A DNA stretch of 64,000 bases. It comes from Takakia lepidozioides (lineage: Eukaryota > Streptophyta > Takakiopsida > Takakiales > Takakiaceae). The translations under genes and the position numbers were made by a program. Positions 53,012 to 64,000 of the stretch are shown in pieces. The stretch is taken from contig CM060734.1 of the NCBI GenBank assembly GCA_030704615.1, positions 27,542,042 through 27,606,041 of the forward strand. Direction: 5' to 3'. The first letter of the stretch is position 1; each line of letters begins with the position of its first letter. The notes beneath the pieces were generated by a model. It was given only the letters and a program-made list of their open reading frames with translations. It did not search any database and was not told where the DNA came from.

Positions 53012-56000
53012 ATCCGATACGATTTGTTTTTGTTTTTTTATGATTGCAACCAACTGCTTCTGTTGAACAATATGGCAATGTGCTGAGCTTTATAGAATAC
53101 AGACGTTCTATTAAGACTCGAGGGTTTTCAACCTGATTATAAGTCGGTTTTTCTAGCATGATACCAGTATGAACTTTGGCATCATATTGATATGGTGCTG
53201 GAGTAACATCTCCAGACCTAAAGCTATCCAGTGATGCTTAAAACAGGCCTTCTTATGTTGTTTTAACATGGTAAGTACCAAGGAGTACTTTTTGGACATT
53301 GAGGTTAGAGTTCTAAGACTAAAACAGTCACGACTACACTGCTCTAACTTAGAGATTACCAAGCTGCTGGCATGATGGGCTTTTCGGATTACATAACATC
53401 TGTTTTAAGGTTGCCAAGCAATGCCTTTGGAACCACCCTTTGAGCAAATTACAGGCTGTCTGGTCTGATTTATCAAGCAGGTCTTTGGAACTACGTTCTG
53501 AATTTAGAACAGAATGTCTAAGCTGTTTTGGCTCGATGGCTTTTCAGACTACATACTGGCTGCTTTAGGTGTACCAAGCAGCATCTTTGAAATTAAGCGT
53601 TGAGTTTAAAACAGGCCAAGCACCTGGCATGACGGGCTTTTCAGATTACATAACATCTGTTTTAAGGTTGCCAAGCTATGCCTTTGGAACCACCCTTTGA
53701 GTCTGAAACAGATCTGGTTTTACTGTTTTAACTTGTTTAAGGCAGATATATTCATATTGTTTTAGCTCGAAGAATACCAAGCAGATGTATTGAAGGGCTT
53801 TGCCAAATTACCACCGTCTGGTCTGAGTTACGAAGCAGGTTTTTGGAACTACTCTCTGAGTTTAAAACAAAACTGTCTAAGCTGTTTTGGCTTGATGGAT
53901 TACATAATGGCTGCTTTAGGTGTACCAAGCAGTATCTTTGGAATTAACCATTGAGTTTAAAACAGGCCTGGTTACGCTATTATAAGTTTGAAAAGTACCA
54001 AGTAGTACTTTTGGACATACCCAGTGATTTGAAAGCAAGACCTTTGCACACTGTTTTGACTTGGAAAAATACCAAGCAGTGGGCTGGTCTGGCTTTTTCA
54101 AAATACATAATTCAAACTGGGCTTTTTGGAATACCCTCTGAGCTGGTGTTGTCCATAAAGTTCTGATTATGCTCAATGTAGCACTCCTGCTCTGATTGAG
54201 TTTTGGAGAGATGATGGAAATCCAGATCCAGACCTTTATGCATTCATGGAACATAGACTAAATTATCAGGTTGGGCTTTTGGAATTGCAACACCTGGCAC
54301 TCGTTTTTAAAGGCTCAAGTGTTTCTGCTGATGGTATGTACCAAGGGTGGTGTTTGTCCTGGTTTTTTTTTTTTTTTTTTTTTAAACAAGACTCCTTCAA
54401 TGATGAATGACATCTGAATCCAGGGTGATGGTTGTCTTGGAAATCCCACCCTCCCACCCTAACTTTTCATGTACTTCCAGGAAGATGACATGAGTTTCTA
54501 TCAAGTAAGATACTGTCTATGCGAGGTGAAGTTAGATAGTGCCTCGTCATGAAGCTGATTTGTCTTTATTTGACAATGACAGCACTTGTCTTGTCTGTGC
54601 CTTGACAAGACATATTTATCTTCCCTCTGTTTTTTGCCCAGTGTACTTAGTGGTTTCTGTACACACTATCTACCTCTCACTTGTCATTTTCCAGTCTTCT
54701 TACTTTGATGTTCTAACACCTTTAATGGCTTTTGCGGAGGTCTGGCAAAGCCATGGGGTATCAGCCCCCTATACCTCCATAACAATAATATGGAGCAACA
54801 AATCCCTCATAAGGTATGATCCTCTCCAGCAAAAATATGTTGGTTGATTGGGCATGGAGAGTAAGGCATCCTCGATGGTACCTGAAATAAACGTAGAGCA
54901 TCTAAATGACTTCTGAATGATGATATTATGAGCTAGGCCTTGGTAAGACAGCCTGCTAGAGTATATGTACTGTACACCTTATACATGATCCGGTCAATGC
55001 ACATTACTCTTGTTAGCTGGTCTCCTGTAGCCGATGCCTTATGTCAATTTTAGATACCTTACGATACGAGCGACTTCCGTGTCCTTGGCTCAAGTGCTTC
55101 CATGTTCCTCCTGGTTATGGCTTTGCTCTTTGTAGCACCAAAAAAAGTACCCAATCTTACTATGTTGCTGGAAGATGGCTTGTTTGAATCAGGGGCAGTA
55201 GACTACTGCCAGTGGCTGAAGAACACAAGTTCTTATTCATACCTTTGGGTAAATTGGTTCTAACCAAAAAGTTGGCTGATATGGTGGGAAGATGTGCAGT
55301 AGTCTGCTGCCATTGGTTGAAGAACACCTGTAATTTCTGAACTCTTGCCAAGTTTGAATTATGTTGTGCCGATGTTCACTCGTAATCTGAGAGCAGAGAG
55401 AATGCAGGCCTTTTATCCATTTGGTATTCAAGTCCAAGGATAGAACTACATTGTAGAGGGAGAGCCTTATGAGAATGGGTCTGGTATGCGCACTCCCTTA
55501 CGGGGTGAGTGCATACCAAACTCACTCCATAAGGGACTGCCATACCAGGGGTTGGATGGTGGGTGCCCCCCCTCTCCCTCTCTCCAATTATCTGTTTGGG
55601 ATTAACAATTTTTTTCCTAAGCCTATCTGGTTTGGAAATTTATTGTCTTGAACTTTACCACCGAGGATGTAGCCTGCAATTTTTCATCCATTACATCCTT
55701 CCTCGATGTAACCATAACGGATGTAAGCCTAAGAGGATGTAACCTTAATGAAAGTGCAAAATTTCATTCCCAGTGGATGAAATCGCGGGATGGTTTGCCT
55801 AACCGTCTCTCTGCCCTAAGCACAGCACGATACTCGTGCTTGTTTTCTCTGGTGGAGGGCGATGGCGGCCGAGTGCTCGAGCAGCACGATCTGCGCGCGC
55901 TTTGTTTTTTTAATGCGCGATGGCGGCAGGTACTTCCATTTCCCGTGCTGGCAAACGACCTACTGCTGTGTTTGCCTGCAATCTTTCGCATTCATGAAGC

Positions 56001-56559
56001 GGCGGCGCTCTTAAGGAGACGGAGGAAGTTAAGTTGCACTTTGTAAAGATGCAATTTTCCTCAAGTCTCCCATTTTGTTGCATTCTATTGTGATCTCTTG
56101 AGATTCAGATGTTGAACGCCGCAGCGTCCCACTCCACAAACGATTAAGGTTCTTAGTGGTGTCGCATCTTTGTTCTTCTTTTGATCAATTTGCTCACTGT
56201 AGAATGCATGTTGGACATGGATAGCAACTGCGAAGACCTGCTACTCGCTTGGTGCATCCTCACTAACACCCATCTTGATGTGGTGGTTTTGGGGACGGGC
56301 ACAGGTGAGGGCCTTCACTTAATATGTATCTTTCAGTTTGCAGATGATCAAAAGACTTGGCGATGGGTGACGATTGACGCTGAATACTGCTTCAGCGGGG
56401 CATCCGATACGATTTGTTTTTGTTTTTTTATGATTGCAACCAACTGCTTCTGTTGAACAATATGGCAATGTGCTGAGCTTTATAGAATACAGACGTTCTA
56501 TTAAGACTCGAGGGTTTTCAACCTGATTATAAGTCGGTTTTTCTAGCATGATACCAGTA

Positions 56560-57560
56560 TGAACTTTGGCATCATATTGATATGGTGCTGGAGTAACATC
56601 TCCAGACCTAAAGCTATCCAGTGATGCTTAAAACAGGCCTTCTTATGTTGTTTTAACATGGTAAGTACCAAGGAGTACTTTTTGGACATTGAGGTTAGAG
56701 TTCTAAGACTAAAACAGTCACGACTACACTGCTCTAACTTAGAGATTACCAAGCTGCTGGCATGATGGGCTTTTCGGATTACATAACATCTGTTTTAAGG
56801 TTGCCAAGCAATGCCTTTGGAACCACCCTTTGAGCAAATTACAGGCTGTCTGGTCTGATTTATCAAGCAGGTCTTTGGAACTACGTTCTGAATTTAGAAC
56901 AGAATGTCTAAGCTGTTTTGGCTCGATGGCTTTTCAGACTACATACTGGCTGCTTTAGGTGTACCAAGCAGCATCTTTGAAATTAAGCGTTGAGTTTAAA
57001 ACAGGCCAAGCACCTGGCATGACGGGCTTTTCAGATTACATAACATCTGTTTTAAGGTTGCCAAGCTATGCCTTTGGAACCACCCTTTGAGTCTGAAACA
57101 GATCTGGTTTTACTGTTTTAACTTGTTTAAGGCAGATATATTCATATTGTTTTAGCTCGAAGAATACCAAGCAGATGTATTGAAGGGCTTTGCCAAATTA
57201 CCACCGTCTGGTCTGAGTTACGAAGCAGGTTTTTGGAACTACTCTCTGAGTTTAAAACAAAACTGTCTAAGCTGTTTTGGCTTGATGGATTACATAATGG
57301 CTGCTTTAGGTGTACCAAGCAGTATCTTTGGAATTAACCATTGAGTTTAAAACAGGCCTGGTTACGCTATTATAAGTTTGAAAAGTACCAAGTAGTACTT
57401 TTGGACATACCCAGTGATTTGAAAGCAAGACCTTTGCACACTGTTTTGACTTGGAAAAATACCAAGCAGTGGGCTGGTCTGGCTTTTTCAAAATACATAA
57501 TTCAAACTGGGCTTTTTGGAATACCCTCTGAGCTGGTGTTGTCCATAAAGTTCTGATTAT
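56560..57560. repeat. degenerate subrepeats inside the tandem unit
   Basis: Blocks such as GATTACATAACATCTGTTTT followed by AAGGTTGCCAAGC recur about 258 bases apart (about 56775 and 57033). Blocks with CTAAGCTGTTTTGGCT and GGTGTACCAAGCAG recur about 360 bases apart (about 56908 and 57268). Described here for unit 3; the other units have the same layout. Confidence 0.75.
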
Positions 57561-60500
57561 GCTCAATGTAGCACTCCTGCTCTGATTGAGTTTTGGAGAG
57601 ATGATGGAAATCCAGATCCAGACCTTTATGCATTCATGGAACATAGACTAAATTATCAGGTTGGGCTTTTGGAATTGCAACACCTGGCACTCGTTTTTAA
57701 AGGCTCAAGTGTTTCTGCTGATGGTATGTACCAAGGGTGGTGTTTGTCCTGGTTTTTTTTTTTTTTTTTTTTTTAAACAAGACTCCTTCAATGATGAATG
57801 ACATCTGAATCCAGGGTGATGGTTGTCTTGGAAATCCCACCCTCCCACCCTAACTTTTCATGTACTTCCAGGAAGATGACATGAGTTTCTATCAAGTAAG
57901 ATACTGTCTATGCGAGGTGAAGTTAGATAGTGCCTCGTCATGAAGCTGATTTGTCTTTATTTGACAATGACAGCACTTGTCTTGTCTGTGCCTTGACAAG
58001 ACATATTTATCTTCCCTCTGTTTTTTGCCCAGTGTACTTAGTGGTTTCTGTACACACTATCTACCTCTCACTTGTCATTTTCCAGTCTTCTTACTTTGAT
58101 GTTCTAACACCTTTAATGGCTTTTGCGGAGGTCTGGCAAAGCCATGGGGTATCAGCCCCCTATACCTCCATAACAATAATATGGAGCAACAAATCCCTCA
58201 TAAGGTATGATCCTCTCCAGCAAAAATATGTTGGTTGATTGGGCATGGAGAGTAAGGCATCCTCGATGGTACCTGAAATAAACGTAGAGCATCTAAATGA
58301 CTTCTGAATGATGATATTATGAGCTAGGCCTTGGTAAGACAGCCTGCTAGAGTATATGTACTGTACACCTTATACATGATCCGGTCAATGCACATTACTC
58401 TTGTTAGCTGGTCTCCTGTAGCCGATGCCTTATGTCAATTTTAGATACCTTACGATACGAGCGACTTCCGTGTCCTTGGCTCAAGTGCTTCCATGTTCCT
58501 CCTGGTTATGGCTTTGCTCTTTGTAGCACCAAAAAAAGTACCCAATCTTACTATGTTGCTGGAAGATGGCTTGTTTGAATCAGGGGCAGTAGACTACTGC
58601 CAGTGGCTGAAGAACACAAGTTCTTATTCATACCTTTGGGTAAATTGGTTCTAACCAAAAAGTTGGCTGATATGGTGGGAAGATGTGCAGTAGTCTGCTG
58701 CCATTGGTTGAAGAACACCTGTAATTTCTGAACTCTTGCCAAGTTTGAATTATGTTGTGCCGATGTTCACTCGTAATCTGAGAGCAGAGAGAATGCAGGC
58801 CTTTTATCCATTTGGTATTCAAGTCCAAGGATAGAACTACATTGTAGAGGGAGAGCCTTATGAGAATGGGTCTGGTATGCGCACTCCCTTACGGGGTGAG
58901 TGCATACCAAACTCACTCCATAAGGGACTGCCATACCAGGGGTTGGATGGTGGGTGCCCCCCCTCTCCCTCTCTCCAATTATCTGTTTGGGATTAACAAT
59001 TTTTTTCCTAAGCCTATCTGGTTTGGAAATTTATTGTCTTGAACTTTACCACCGAGGATGTAGCCTGCAATTTTTCATCCATTACATCCTTCCTCGATGT
59101 AACCATAACGGATGTAAGCCTAAGAGGATGTAACCTTAATGAAAGTGCAAAATTTCATTCCCAGTGGATGAAATCGCGGGATGGTTTGCCTAACCGTCTC
59201 TCTGCCCTAAGCACAGCACGATACTCGTGCTTGTTTTCTCTGGTGGAGGGCGATGGCGGCCGAGTGCTCGAGCAGCACGATCTGCGCGCGCTTTGTTTTT
59301 TTAATGCGCGATGGCGGCAGGTACTTCCATTTCCCGTGCTGGCAAACGACCTACTGCTGTGTTTGCCTGCAATCTTTCGCATTCATGAAGCGGCGGCGCT
59401 CTTAAGGAGACGGAGGAAGTTAAGTTGCACTTTGTAAAGATGCAATTTTCCTCAAGTCTCCCATTTTGTTGCATTCTATTGTGATCTCTTGAGATTCAGA
59501 TGTTGAACGCCGCAGCGTCCCACTCCACAAACGATTAAGGTTCTTAGTGGTGTCGCATCTTTGTTCTTCTTTTGATCAATTTGCTCACTGTAGAATGCAT
59601 GTTGGACATGGATAGCAACTGCGAAGACCTGCTACTCGCTTGGTGCATCCTCACTAACACCCATCTTGATGTGGTGGTTTTGGGGACGGGCACAGGTGAG
59701 GGCCTTCACTTAATATGTATCTTTCAGTTTGCAGATGATCAAAAGACTTGGCGATGGGTGACGATTGACGCTGAATACTGCTTCAGCGGGGCATCCGATA
59801 CGATTTGTTTTTGTTTTTTTATGATTGCAACCAACTGCTTCTGTTGAACAATATGGCAATGTGCTGAGCTTTATAGAATACAGACGTTCTATTAAGACTC
59901 GAGGGTTTTCAACCTGATTATAAGTCGGTTTTTCTAGCATGATACCAGTATGAACTTTGGCATCATATTGATATGGTGCTGGAGTAACATCTCCAGACCT
60001 AAAGCTATCCAGTGATGCTTAAAACAGGCCTTCTTATGTTGTTTTAACATGGTAAGTACCAAGGAGTACTTTTTGGACATTGAGGTTAGAGTTCTAAGAC
60101 TAAAACAGTCACGACTACACTGCTCTAACTTAGAGATTACCAAGCTGCTGGCATGATGGGCTTTTCGGATTACATAACATCTGTTTTAAGGTTGCCAAGC
60201 AATGCCTTTGGAACCACCCTTTGAGCAAATTACAGGCTGTCTGGTCTGATTTATCAAGCAGGTCTTTGGAACTACGTTCTGAATTTAGAACAGAATGTCT
60301 AAGCTGTTTTGGCTCGATGGCTTTTCAGACTACATACTGGCTGCTTTAGGTGTACCAAGCAGCATCTTTGAAATTAAGCGTTGAGTTTAAAACAGGCCAA
60401 GCACCTGGCATGACGGGCTTTTCAGATTACATAACATCTGTTTTAAGGTTGCCAAGCTATGCCTTTGGAACCACCCTTTGAGTCTGAAACAGATCTGGTT

Positions 60501-63500
60501 TTACTGTTTTAACTTGTTTAAGGCAGATATATTCATATTGTTTTAGCTCGAAGAATACCAAGCAGATGTATTGAAGGGCTTTGCCAAATTACCACCGTCT
60601 GGTCTGAGTTACGAAGCAGGTTTTTGGAACTACTCTCTGAGTTTAAAACAAAACTGTCTAAGCTGTTTTGGCTTGATGGATTACATAATGGCTGCTTTAG
60701 GTGTACCAAGCAGTATCTTTGGAATTAACCATTGAGTTTAAAACAGGCCTGGTTACGCTATTATAAGTTTGAAAAGTACCAAGTAGTACTTTTGGACATA
60801 CCCAGTGATTTGAAAGCAAGACCTTTGCACACTGTTTTGACTTGGAAAAATACCAAGCAGTGGGCTGGTCTGGCTTTTTCAAAATACATAATTCAAACTG
60901 GGCTTTTTGGAATACCCTCTGAGCTGGTGTTGTCCATAAAGTTCTGATTATGCTCAATGTAGCACTCCTGCTCTGATTGAGTTTTGGAGAGATGATGGAA
61001 ATCCAGATCCAGACCTTTATGCATTCATGGAACATAGACTAAATTATCAGGTTGGGCTTTTGGAATTGCAACACCTGGCACTCGTTTTTAAAGGCTCAAG
61101 TGTTTCTGCTGATGGTATGTACCAAGGGTGGTGTTTGTCCTGGTTTTTTTTTTTTTTTTTTTTTTAAACAAGACTCCTTCAATGATGAATGACATCTGAA
61201 TCCAGGGTGATGGTTGTCTTGGAAATCCCACCCTCCCACCCTAACTTTTCATGTACTTCCAGGAAGATGACATGAGTTTCTATCAAGTAAGATACTGTCT
61301 ATGCGAGGTGAAGTTAGATAGTGCCTCGTCATGAAGCTGATTTGTCTTTATTTGACAATGACAGCACTTGTCTTGTCTGTGCCTTGACAAGACATATTTA
61401 TCTTCCCTCTGTTTTTTGCCCAGTGTACTTAGTGGTTTCTGTACACACTATCTACCTCTCACTTGTCATTTTCCAGTCTTCTTACTTTGATGTTCTAACA
61501 CCTTTAATGGCTTTTGCGGAGGTCTGGCAAAGCCATGGGGTATCAGCCCCCTATACCTCCATAACAATAATATGGAGCAACAAATCCCTCATAAGGTATG
61601 ATCCTCTCCAGCAAAAATATGTTGGTTGATTGGGCATGGAGAGTAAGGCATCCTCGATGGTACCTGAAATAAACGTAGAGCATCTAAATGACTTCTGAAT
61701 GATGATATTATGAGCTAGGCCTTGGTAAGACAGCCTGCTAGAGTATATGTACTGTACACCTTATACATGATCCGGTCAATGCACATTACTCTTGTTAGCT
61801 GGTCTCCTGTAGCCGATGCCTTATGTCAATTTTAGATACCTTACGATACGAGCGACTTCCGTGTCCTTGGCTCAAGTGCTTCCATGTTCCTCCTGGTTAT
61901 GGCTTTGCTCTTTGTAGCACCAAAAAAAGTACCCAATCTTACTATGTTGCTGGAAGATGGCTTGTTTGAATCAGGGGCAGTAGACTACTGCCAGTGGCTG
62001 AAGAACACAAGTTCTTATTCATACCTTTGGGTAAATTGGTTCTAACCAAAAAGTTGGCTGATATGGTGGGAAGATGTGCAGTAGTCTGCTGCCATTGGTT
62101 GAAGAACACCTGTAATTTCTGAACTCTTGCCAAGTTTGAATTATGTTGTGCCGATGTTCACTCGTAATCTGAGAGCAGAGAGAATGCAGGCCTTTTATCC
62201 ATTTGGTATTCAAGTCCAAGGATAGAACTACATTGTAGAGGGAGAGCCTTATGAGAATGGGTCTGGTATGCGCACTCCCTTACGGGGTGAGTGCATACCA
62301 AACTCACTCCATAAGGGACTGCCATACCAGGGGTTGGATGGTGGGTGCCCCCCCTCTCCCTCTCTCCAATTATCTGTTTGGGATTAACAATTTTTTTCCT
62401 AAGCCTATCTGGTTTGGAAATTTATTGTCTTGAACTTTACCACCGAGGATGTAGCCTGCAATTTTTCATCCATTACATCCTTCCTCGATGTAACCATAAC
62501 GGATGTAAGCCTAAGAGGATGTAACCTTAATGAAAGTGCAAAATTTCATTCCCAGTGGATGAAATCGCGGGATGGTTTGCCTAACCGTCTCTCTGCCCTA
62601 AGCACAGCACGATACTCGTGCTTGTTTTCTCTGGTGGAGGGCGATGGCGGCCGAGTGCTCGAGCAGCACGATCTGCGCGCGCTTTGTTTTTTTAATGCGC
62701 GATGGCGGCAGGTACTTCCATTTCCCGTGCTGGCAAACGACCTACTGCTGTGTTTGCCTGCAATCTTTCGCATTCATGAAGCGGCGGCGCTCTTAAGGAG
62801 ACGGAGGAAGTTAAGTTGCACTTTGTAAAGATGCAATTTTCCTCAAGTCTCCCATTTTGTTGCATTCTATTGTGATCTCTTGAGATTCAGATGTTGAACG
62901 CCGCAGCGTCCCACTCCACAAACGATTAAGGTTCTTAGTGGTGTCGCATCTTTGTTCTTCTTTTGATCAATTTGCTCACTGTAGAATGCATGTTGGACAT
63001 GGATAGCAACTGCGAAGACCTGCTACTCGCTTGGTGCATCCTCACTAACACCCATCTTGATGTGGTGGTTTTGGGGACGGGCACAGGTGAGGGCCTTCAC
63101 TTAATATGTATCTTTCAGTTTGCAGATGATCAAAAGACTTGGCGATGGGTGACGATTGACGCTGAATACTGCTTCAGCGGGGCATCCGATACGATTTGTT
63201 TTTGTTTTTTTATGATTGCAACCAACTGCTTCTGTTGAACAATATGGCAATGTGCTGAGCTTTATAGAATACAGACGTTCTATTAAGACTCGAGGGTTTT
63301 CAACCTGATTATAAGTCGGTTTTTCTAGCATGATACCAGTATGAACTTTGGCATCATATTGATATGGTGCTGGAGTAACATCTCCAGACCTAAAGCTATC
63401 CAGTGATGCTTAAAACAGGCCTTCTTATGTTGTTTTAACATGGTAAGTACCAAGGAGTACTTTTTGGACATTGAGGTTAGAGTTCTAAGACTAAAACAGT

Positions 63501-64000
63501 CACGACTACACTGCTCTAACTTAGAGATTACCAAGCTGCTGGCATGATGGGCTTTTCGGATTACATAACATCTGTTTTAAGGTTGCCAAGCAATGCCTTT
63601 GGAACCACCCTTTGAGCAAATTACAGGCTGTCTGGTCTGATTTATCAAGCAGGTCTTTGGAACTACGTTCTGAATTTAGAACAGAATGTCTAAGCTGTTT
63701 TGGCTCGATGGCTTTTCAGACTACATACTGGCTGCTTTAGGTGTACCAAGCAGCATCTTTGAAATTAAGCGTTGAGTTTAAAACAGGCCAAGCACCTGGC
63801 ATGACGGGCTTTTCAGATTACATAACATCTGTTTTAAGGTTGCCAAGCTATGCCTTTGGAACCACCCTTTGAGTCTGAAACAGATCTGGTTTTACTGTTT
63901 TAACTTGTTTAAGGCAGATATATTCATATTGTTTTAGCTCGAAGAATACCAAGCAGATGTATTGAAGGGCTTTGCCAAATTACCACCGTCTGGTCTGAGT

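Larger units (their letters stand above)
35144..64000 (+). repeat. tandem array, unit about 3391 bp, at least 4.5 units, runs off the window
   Basis: Taking ATTGGTTGAAGAACACC as the start, units begin at 35144, 38523, 55312, 58703 and 62094. Unit 1 is 3379 bp. Unit 2 is 3385 bp once the gypsy insertion is removed. Units 3 and 4 are both 3391 bp. Units from 53 kb on look almost identical, differing mainly in the length of a poly-T tract. Each unit has a hairpin region, short open frames (132, 102, 91 aa) with no recognisable domain, and about 1 kb of degenerate subrepeats. No rRNA or snRNA gene is visible. Confidence 0.95.

Noticed and set aside
55648-56046. 132-aa frame in each tandem unit as a real gene
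   Set aside because: It lacks an ATG start in place, has no domain, and its identity between units only reflects the repeat.
56186-56460. 91-aa frame in each tandem unit containing LDVVVLGTGTG, resembling the start of Rab GDI/escort proteins
   Set aside because: The similarity covers only about ten residues, the downstream FAD-like motif is missing and the frame closes soon after.
35144-64000. Tandem array as ribosomal DNA or 5S spacer
   Set aside because: No 18S, 5.8S, 25S or 5S coding sequence is recognisable in the unit.

Overview
The window reads as intergenic DNA from a repeat-rich nuclear plant genome (land plant or charophyte). The evidence is spliceosomal introns with GT/AG ends, plant-type transposons (Ty3/gypsy, CACTA/TNP2, MULE-like, hAT, LINE with RNase H) and exons of a plastid-type biotin carboxylase. 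Several cargo proteins remind me of families seen in non-seed plants, but I cannot name the species. I see no intact host gene, rRNA, tRNA or CRISPR. Almost everything is mobile or repetitive DNA, much of it nested.

Left third (1-12.4 kb). At 1-2081 lies the right end of a DNA transposon carrying a decayed gene that resembles a beta-class DNA methyltransferase. It sits in the 3' end of a gypsy element whose LTR is at 2251-3292. A three-copy tandem repeat follows, then a 5'-truncated LINE on the minus strand (about 3660-9112). Next come a broken MULE-like transposase-family gene (9128-11280, minus) and a 286-bp tandem repeat (11545-12438).

Middle (12.4-35.1 kb). A second gypsy copy lies on the minus strand (12439-27163). 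It is split by an 8.6-kb transposon with 9-bp target duplications (13385-22028), which itself contains CACTA sequences and a large head-to-head palindromic array. The RT-RNase H block of this gypsy copy (about 24931-26178) is inverted in place. Beyond it are captured exons (biotin carboxylase and an unidentified gene), a 669-codon RING-finger frame that has only nonsense mutations, and a hAT transposase. The hAT gene is rearranged and flanked by arrays of GCGACCGCC hairpins.

Right part (35.1-64 kb). A tandem array with a unit of about 3391 bp starts at 35144 and runs off the window. One unit is interrupted by a nearly complete gypsy element (39608-53006) with two LTRs, PBS, PPT and the 5-bp duplication GGGGC. 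Its gag is frameshifted. Protease, RT, RNase H and integrase are long open frames. Downstream of integrase it carries a TGA-separated minisatellite-coded extension and then two large unrecognised frames (469 and 844 aa). Comparison with the minus-strand copy suggests these two were once one protein of about 1300 aa with a zinc knuckle. This accessory protein, the shared TGA after integrase and the transposon-borne methyltransferase-like gene are the most interesting parts.

Caveat: many differences between repeat copies are single-base indels. Some frameshifts may be read errors rather than mutations.
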